Shown here: positions 58,491 to 64,000 of the stretch, one piece after another | Position numbering within the stretch: position 1 is the first letter of the stretch | Layout: each line of letters starts with the position of its first letter | DNA from: Coenobita brevimanus | Taxonomy: Eukaryota; Arthropoda; Malacostraca; Decapoda; Coenobitidae | Assembly (NCBI GenBank): GCA_032717465.1 | Contig: CM064681.1 | Coordinates: 11,240,484-11,304,483, forward strand | Length of the DNA stretch: 64,000 bases | Direction: 5' to 3' | Notes under the pieces: model-generated | The model's input: the letters and a program-made list of their open reading frames with translations, nothing else | Database searches by the model: none | Told to the model about the DNA's origin: nothing | Made by a program: the position numbers and the translations under genes

Positions 58491-59797
58491 TTAGTATAAT
58501 AGGAAAAGTGTATGGTAGGATACTTATTGACAGAGTTAGAGAAAGAACAGAGGAATTAGTTGGAGAAGAACAGGGAGGCTTTAGGAAGGGAAGAGGTTGA
58601 GTAGATCAGATATTCATTCTTAGATTTTTAGTGGAAAAATTTCTAGAGAAGGGAAAGAAGTTGTATGCAGCTTTCATGGATTTGGAGAAAGCATATGACA
58701 GGGTGGATAGACAAGGATTGTGGAAAGTATAAGATTATATAGAGTAGATGGGAAGTTTTTGAATGCTGTGAAGAGTATGTTTGATGGTGCTAAGGCTGCA
58801 GTGCGTGTGGATGGTGAACTGAGTGAATTTTTCTCTTTGAAGGTTGGGTTGAAGCAGGGATGTGTCATGTCTCCATGGTTGTTCAATCTGTAGATGGATG
58901 GGGTAATAAAAGAGGTACAAGGTAGGATAGTGGATGTTGGAGTGGCCCTGGTGGGAGAGGGCAGTGTTTGGAAACTCCCTGTACTGTTGTTTGCAGATGA
59001 TGCTGTGTTGTTGAGTGAAGATGAAGGAGAGCTGCAAGGCTTGGTGGATGAGTTTGGGAGAGTGTAAGAAACGGAATCTAAAGGTAAATGTAGGGAAGAG
59101 TAAAGTGATGGTCTTTGAGAGAGGTGAAGTCAGTGAATGTACAGCGAGGTTGGATGGTGAGGAATTAGAAAATGTGAGTACGTTTAAGTACTTGGGTAGT
59201 GTGATGCGTAAGGGTGGAGGTTTGGAGAGTGAAGTGCTTGAAAGGGTACAGCAGGGAAGAAAGGTTGCTGGTTCCTTGAAAGCAGTGATAAGAAGCAGGA
59301 AAGTGAGCATGGAAGTGAAAAAGTTACTTCATGACAGTATTGTGATACCAACTCTAACGTATGGAAATGAAGCTTGGACATTGTTGGAAGGACACAAATC
59401 AAGAGTGAGAGCAGTGGAAATGAGTTATTTAAGAGGAGCCTGTTGAGTCACATGGAGAGACAGGCTGACAAATGAAGATATAAAGGAGCATTGTGGTGTG
59501 GATGTGGATATGATAGGAAGCGTTAGGAGGAATACACTGAGGTGCTTTGGCCATGTGGAGAGGATGGAGGGTGAAAGACTGACGAAGAGATTGTATGTGA
59601 GTGAGGTGGAGAGGGGAAGAGGGAGGGGGAGGCCGAAGATGAGATGGAGGGATGGAGTGGAGAGGTATGTGAGAGAGGGGTGTGTGAGTTGGGAGAGGGG
59701 CAGTGAAATGGCGGGGGACAGTGCGACGTGGAGGCGATTTGTTTGTGGCCACCCCGAACGGGATTGAGGCGTCTGGCAATAGATAGATAGAATAGAC
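58491..59797 (+). mobile_element. RTE-like LINE (outer copy), 3' part
   Basis: Resumes exactly where 50934 stopped, with TTAGTATAATAGGAAAAGTG encoding the IMGKVYGRILIDRV block. Continues through GEEQGGFRKGRG (then a TGA), AAFMDLEKAYDRVDR, the LNEFFSLK-like and MSPWLFNL region (CTG TAG stop near 58890), VLLFADDAVLLSED and the C-terminal ARLDGEELENVSTFKYLGSV to GHPERD. It ends with a GCAATAGATAGATAGAATAG tail. Stops and frameshifts throughout. Carries the empty transposon target site. Confidence 0.9.
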
Positions 59798-60115
59798 TTT
59801 TTTACCCTTTGCTGTGTTGTATAAATCCTTCCAGTATCGCCATACTCCGCATAAATAACACCTCTTCTTAACCGATTTATTTTGCTTATTGTACCTTATT
59901 ACCCTTTGCTGTGTTATATAAATCCTTGCAGTATCGCCATACTCTGCATAAGTAACATCTCTTCCTAACCAGTTTATTTTGTTTATTGTACCTTATTACC
60001 CCTTGCTGTGTTATATAAATCCTTCCAGTATCGCCATACTCCGCATAAATAACCTACAGAGAAGACCACCCATTCATATCCGAAAATAAATCGGTAAGGA
60101 AGAAGTGTTAGGTAC
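59798..60115 (-). repeat. Tandem MITE-A derivative, right of LINE nest
   Basis: About 2.6 copies of the same ~110 bp unit as 48762-49028, ending with a proper MITE-A right end (AAAATAAATCGGTAAGGAAG then AAGTGTTAGG). The outer RTE split one array. Confidence 0.8.
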
Positions 60116-60169
60116 TCTCTTTTCACCTTAAGTTGGTCTAGGTGTTTGTCCTTTTGCAGCACATTGTAC

Positions 60170-60350
60170 GTAGCTCAGTGTTTGAATAAGACAATACTAC
60201 GGCTCTACATTCTTCCCACATCACTTCATGACTAGCAGCATATTCTAGTGTTAAACTGTCAGGATAAGACAATACTACTGCTCTACATTCTTCCCATAGC
60301 ACTTCTTCGTGACTAGCAGCATATTGTAGTATTAATTTGTTGTTATAACC
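60170..60350. repeat. Tandem duplication, ~75 bp unit, 2 copies
   Basis: GACAATACTACGGCTCTACA, TTCTTCCCACATCACTTC, TGACTAGCAGCATATTCTAG recurs once (60190 and 60267) with a few substitutions and a TCG insertion. Confidence 0.85.
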
Positions 60351-60557
60351 CAGCACTGAAGGTCATTAGATGGCAATTTTACGGCTATACTCTATTTAAC
60401 GACCTAAAACTGCCACATCTCCATCTTGAAAGTCGAATTGCAATAACATTAACACTGCAGCATGATGCGAGTCATGAAGAAGTGCTGTGGAAAGGTTGTG
60501 TAGCCGTAGTATTTTCTATGCGAAATAAGCCGCAAAAGAATAAAAATCCAGGTCAAG

Positions 60558-60640
60558 TTAACCCGCGGCGACCCATCGACGTTCTTTAACGTCCACACGT
60601 TTTGTCACTGCCAATCCCGTCGACGTACATTAACGCAAAT
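60558..60640 (+). mobile_element. Candidate piggyBac-like left terminus
   Basis: TTAA followed by CCCGCGGCGACCCATCGACG, then internal CTTTAACGTC and CGTCGACGTACATTAACG words: a TTAA-CCC start with subterminal GACGT repeats. A TTAA preceded by GGGGCGGG at 61320-61330 could be the other end (shared CCCGC only). No transposase is recognisable between. Confidence 0.25.
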
Positions 60641-61430
60641 TAATTGCAAGGTCCCTAATTTGCACAATTTTCAATTTTCGTGAGTGATTTTTGGTACGTA
60701 TGCACGTGACACCTTCCTCTACAAGATGCCAGGCAGGGACAATGTCTTACCCAGCATAACCTCCTCCCCCCCCTGCACACCATTGTTTCAGCAATTCACC
60801 TGTTATCAGTGACCTGGGCAGTAAAGCCATGTCATGCCACGGTACGAAATTCAGGGCCAGAGTGATTCCCCAATCAATGACAATGTGGAGGACAAACTTT
60901 ACATAGCATTAGAGGAAGAAACAGAAATGATGATCAGGTAATGTGGCAAAAAAAGGTCAGGTATGGTGATGAGTTAGTGAGTGAAACAATGCTTATAATG
61001 CCTATATCACTGCTTGAAAACCAATATACTCTCGTACGACATATAAATTCGTACCAAATAAATAAATAAATACTGTTTATGAGTGGTGTGAAATAGTTAT
61101 CTTCCCATAGAACTCGTTTTCTTTGGTGCCAGCCTGTTAGAAAACCCAATAAGGTAAGGAGGTACTCCTACCTGTATCGAGTATTTTAAACCTCAGGTGA
61201 GCGATTTCTCTATGAATTTTCGATGTTTCTCACCAAAAGCGGAGGTTTGAGCCAAAAATTTTTTTTTCCAAAAATGGTCGGGATTGGGGGGAGTCAGTGG
61301 TGGAAAAGTGGTCGGGATGGGGCGGGTTAAAGTAAAAGGAGTATAGTTAGAAAAGAACCCTTCTAAATTAAATAAAATTGTTTGACAGTTGCAAAAATTA
61401 AAAAAATCAGTAAATTTTAATTCTTGGTAA
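60641..61430. other. No gene recognised
   Basis: AT-rich DNA with a T run at 61258-61267, a G-rich stretch at 61280-61327 (GGTCGGGATTGGGGGG and GGTCGGGATGGGGCGGG, an imperfect 2x repeat). No frame longer than about 90 codons. Confidence 0.45.
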
Positions 61431-61431
61431 C

Positions 61432-61525
61432 AGCAGACAATTTTATTCAGCTCAGGAGAGACTGCTTCCAACTGGAGGTGTTAATATACAGCCTTCATTA
61501 ACCAGTTCACGCCCATTGCATGTGT
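61432..61525. repeat. Dispersed repeat with TTTATTCAGCTCAGGAG motif
   Basis: GACAATTTTATTCAGCTCAG, then GAGACTGCTTCCAACTGG, GTGTTAATATACAGCCTTCA and TTAACCAGTTCACG. Matched at 62605-62695 (GATTTTATTCCGCTTGGGAG...GGCTTCATTAACC). Class unknown. Confidence 0.4.
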
Positions 61526-61727
61526 TCTGAGAAGAGAAGACTCTTGCCTTAAACTTTGAATGCTGGCAGGTGATTGGTTGTTTCAGTGCATTCATTAGTA
61601 ACGATTTATTTTAAATAATTTGTATTGTAAGGGTTCCAGTAACAATTTGTGACGACAAGATTGCTAAAAGAGATAGTTATTTGCTCTGATAAATTTTAAA
61701 GCGAGGCTTTACAAAGTGTACAAGTGG

Positions 61728-61890
61728 GCCAGATACGTCTGAAATTTTCAGTTGTGCCAAATCAAAGTAATGTGGCAGTAATGACGTATAATTTACCTTA
61801 TTTTTCCTTAACGTGGGAAAAAAATCAAGGAACTCGTATAATTTTGTCCGAAGTTGTTGGTTTGGCAGAACTGAAAATTTCACACGGTAA
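61728..61890. repeat. Imperfect palindrome, ~160 bp
   Basis: TGAAATTTTCAGTTGTGCCA on the left against the inverse of TTTGGCAGAACTGAAAATTT on the right; the arms of about 26 bases flank about 90 bases with partial further symmetry. The open frames on the two strands start with near-identical peptides (LKFSV), a by-product of the symmetry. Possibly an old MITE. Confidence 0.5.
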
Positions 61891-62600
61891 CCTACCTAGG
61901 CCCTCTGATAGACTTTGTAAGGCCTTTGTAATCTGTGCAGATAACTAGGTGTATAGATGGATGTAGATATATGAGCAATTTTATCATCAGAAACGGTTAT
62001 TGTAACCTTGATAATAAAAAATATTAAATACATCGTTGCTTGCGGATGCACTCGACACCCAGTAGTTTAATTGAAAAAATATATATTTTTTTAAAGTTTA
62101 TACAAAAATCATTAAATTTTAGGTATACAAATTTTAAAATTAAATCTTGCAAAATTGAAAAGTAATATCATGATTCCTTGGGTGGTTTGCAGTAGACCGA
62201 TGTTGGGACCTTCTGTATACAAAAGGAGAAATACAGCAAATTGAAATAAAAAAATCACAAGAGGATTCAACTGAGGTTACATTATAGGTAATCTGGGGTC
62301 TAACATACTCCAGTGGCTCTATAGAGCAAAATCAGAGCCAGGTACAGCTATGACCCCATCATCCCCATGAAGAGCATCACTAGGCAGGAAGGTAATGAGA
62401 CGGACAGATCTGTAGACCTTATGCTCATATTTTTAAAAATTAAATTTCAGGGACTGGGGTTTCTGAGACCCCACATTACCTATCTAGGGTTAGTCACTTC
62501 TCGTCTCAGAAGAAATCGAATAATAGGTTTTAGTTAAGGAACTCTTCTAAATTAAAATCGCCTATCAAAAATTCAGGATAAAAATTTTTCTTGTTAATAG
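61891..62600. other. No feature recognised
   Basis: AT-rich single-copy-looking DNA; stops in all frames; no repeat match inside the window. Confidence 0.5.
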
Positions 62601-62845
62601 CAAATGATTTTATTCCGCTTGGGAGAAAGTGCTTGCAGCTGGCTGGGTTAGCTGTAGGCTTCATTAACCTCTTCATCACCAGGGCTCTTGTGACCTGAAT
62701 AAAACCGTTTGGCAGCAGCAGCAGGTGTATAAACAGCAATATTGGTGTTAAAAAATACCACACGATTTTATGCATCTTGCCAGAGACTACTGTGAACTGT
62801 AGGGGCTAGATGCAGCCTTCATTAACCCCTTAACTATTAAACATA
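62601..62845. repeat. Dispersed repeat, second copy of the TTTATTC/CTTCATTAACC family
   Basis: GATTTTATTCCGCTTGGGAG, GGCTTCATTAACCTCTTCAT, GAATAAAACCGTTTGGCAG, and a second GCAGCCTTCATTAACCCC at 62815. The last word is shared with 61488, the first with 61436. Confidence 0.4.
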
Positions 62846-62934
62846 TTTGTAAAGCTGAAGAAACTAGACTGGAGACAGAAGACTACATAAACCTTTAAAA
62901 TACAACTGAACTGAATAAAACTATCCATGTGCGG

Positions 62935-63260
62935 GGAAGTGTGGAGGCATGGTTCTCGGATGGACGCCGCATTTGCGTCTCCACACATAGCAGGGACACC
63001 ATAGTAGGTTCCACATGACTGCGTTATTTGATGTTACCACCCAGTGTTGTAAATTGTTTCCTGTGTAACAGGAAACCATTAGACTTGTCACTCAGTGTAG
63101 AGCCACCTGAAGTGGAAAGAAGATTAATACAAAGTGACAGGAAGGATGGGAGAAATAGGAAGAGAGGAGGGTAGACAGAAAAAATAAAAAGTGAAAGCAG
63201 AAGTAGGAAGCACTACATCAAGTAAGTGGACGGTGGTCGCCACCTCCCACCATCTGCACC
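62935..63260 (-). repeat. Unclassified dispersed repeat U1, copy 2
   Basis: The inverse of 5690-5910: TTCTCGGATGGACGCC, TGATGTTACCACCCAG, TTTCCTGTGTAACAGGAAAC and, after about 100 bases of A-rich DNA, CACTACATCAAGTAAGTGGA followed by GGTGGTCGCC. TTTCCTGTGTAACAGGAAAC is itself a palindrome. Confidence 0.5.
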
Positions 63261-63315
63261 ATTCAACAGTGGGAAGATTGAAAGGTATCCTCATTATCAG
63301 TGAAATGCCAACTGA

Positions 63316-63317
<2 letters not shown>

Positions 63318-63357
<40 letters not shown>

Positions 63358-63372
63358 TTTAGTAGTAGTAGT
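63318..63372. repeat. (ATT)n/(AGT)n microsatellite
   Basis: (ATT)12 passes into TTTAGTAGTAGTAG. Confidence 0.9.
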
Positions 63373-63918
63373 TGCAACTCCAGACTCAACTGAGACGTGG
63401 ACAGCAGCCTGAAGTTCCCTTTCTTTAGTCCACCGTGATAGTTGAAAAATTAGGCAGTTGAGCCATTCGGTAATATGGTGCCACCACATGAAGGCGTCCC
63501 TCTCCACCACCTTTAAATTCAGAAAGATAATCAAACGTTAGCAACAATAAAAACAAATCTCGTTATGAGCGATTTAAATGCGGTTCTTTAACACGTAGTT
63601 TAAATGTTTGGAATGTGTAGCCACAGTCTAATGCAGCATTTTCGCGGAACGAGTTTAGACCGGTCTCATAAATGGTCACGAGAACAGGCTAATGTCGGTC
63701 CGATCCTGTCCAAGCCTCCTATTGGCTGCAAGAGTGATTGGGAGTGGCCTAGAAGAATGTCACTACGGTAAGAAATAAGATTCATGCCGGATTCCCAGAC
63801 AATTTGGGCTTAAACATGCCTTAAAGGTTCACAGAATACATTTAAAGTTGCAGATGACTGAGTCTGTATTCTTTCGGCGAAATTTGAGCTATCCAGCTTC
63901 CCCTTGAATTTTATTTCG
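63373..63918. other. No gene recognised
   Basis: Ordinary AT-rich DNA. ACCACATGAAGGCGTCCCTC at 63484 is shared with 31969. Confidence 0.45.
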
Positions 63919-64000
63919 GGGGAGGCGGTGGCTCAATCGGTAGAGAGGTGGCTTGCAGCCCTACTGGACCCAGGTTCAAATCCCAGCTGGGGCAGGGAAT
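63919..64000 (+). mobile_element. SINE-1 head, cut by window end
   Basis: GGAGGCGGTGGCTCAATCGG (A box TGGCTCAATCGG), TAGAGAGGTGGCTTGCAG, and the B box GGTTCAAATCCC, then GCTGGGGCAGGGAA. Both promoter boxes are intact and match the 19.35 kb copy. The body lies beyond the window. Confidence 0.85.

Overview
This is repeat-dominated animal nuclear DNA. I recognise no conventional host protein-coding gene anywhere in the 64 kb. The density of long (GA)n, (GT)n and (TA)n microsatellites, the minisatellites, and the mix of SINEs, RTE-like and CR1/jockey-like LINEs, a Gypsy-type LTR element and Tc1/mariner and piggyBac-like DNA transposons suggest an arthropod, most likely a decapod crustacean. The taxon is an inference from repeat style, not from a marker gene. 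Most open reading frames are translations of simple repeats or of C/T-rich tracts.

Layout. 0-12.7 kb: C/T-rich tracts, two minisatellites (37 and 48 bp units), a tRNA-derived SINE (SINE-1), a purine-rich block, a TTAA-flanked piggyBac-like MITE with a possible larger decayed relative, and several copies of a ~190 bp palindromic MITE (MITE-A). 12.7-18.1 kb: a complete-ended LTR retrotransposon, two 786 bp LTRs differing at 7 positions by eye, inserted in a (TA)n tract. Its internal order is gag-protease-integrase-partial RT, the copia-like order known from Gmr1-type Ty3/Gypsy elements, with a SCAN-like capsid segment; the rest of RT and RNase H are deleted. 18-28 kb: pyrimidine tracts, a minus-strand SINE-1, a (GT)n higher-order array, another MITE-A, a second SINE family and a 72 bp minisatellite. 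28.2-31.4 kb: a nearly intact CR1/jockey-group LINE on the minus strand with one frameshift. 31.4-48.7 kb: minisatellites, purine/pyrimidine blocks, two further SINE families, a 3' fragment of the RTE LINE and short inverted-repeat elements.

49-59.8 kb is a three-level nest. A plus-strand RTE-like LINE (49.03-50.93 and 58.49-59.80 kb) is interrupted by a minus-strand 5'-truncated copy of the same family with a 5 bp TTAGT target duplication. That copy is in turn interrupted at a TA by a 5.73 kb Tc1/mariner-type transposon with unusually long inverted arms (about 2.0 and 1.6 kb) around a core encoding a DD35E transposase whose catalytic domain is split by a 320 bp GT-AG intron. The host RTE supplies the unoccupied target site for comparison. 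The nest lies inside a tandem array derived from MITE-A.

60-64 kb: mostly unrecognised AT-rich DNA with short inverted repeats, a dispersed repeat shared with 5.7 kb in opposite orientation, and the head of another SINE-1 cut by the window end. The most notable systems are the long-arm intron-bearing Tc1/mariner element, its nesting history, and the young Gmr1-like LTR element with integrase ahead of RT.
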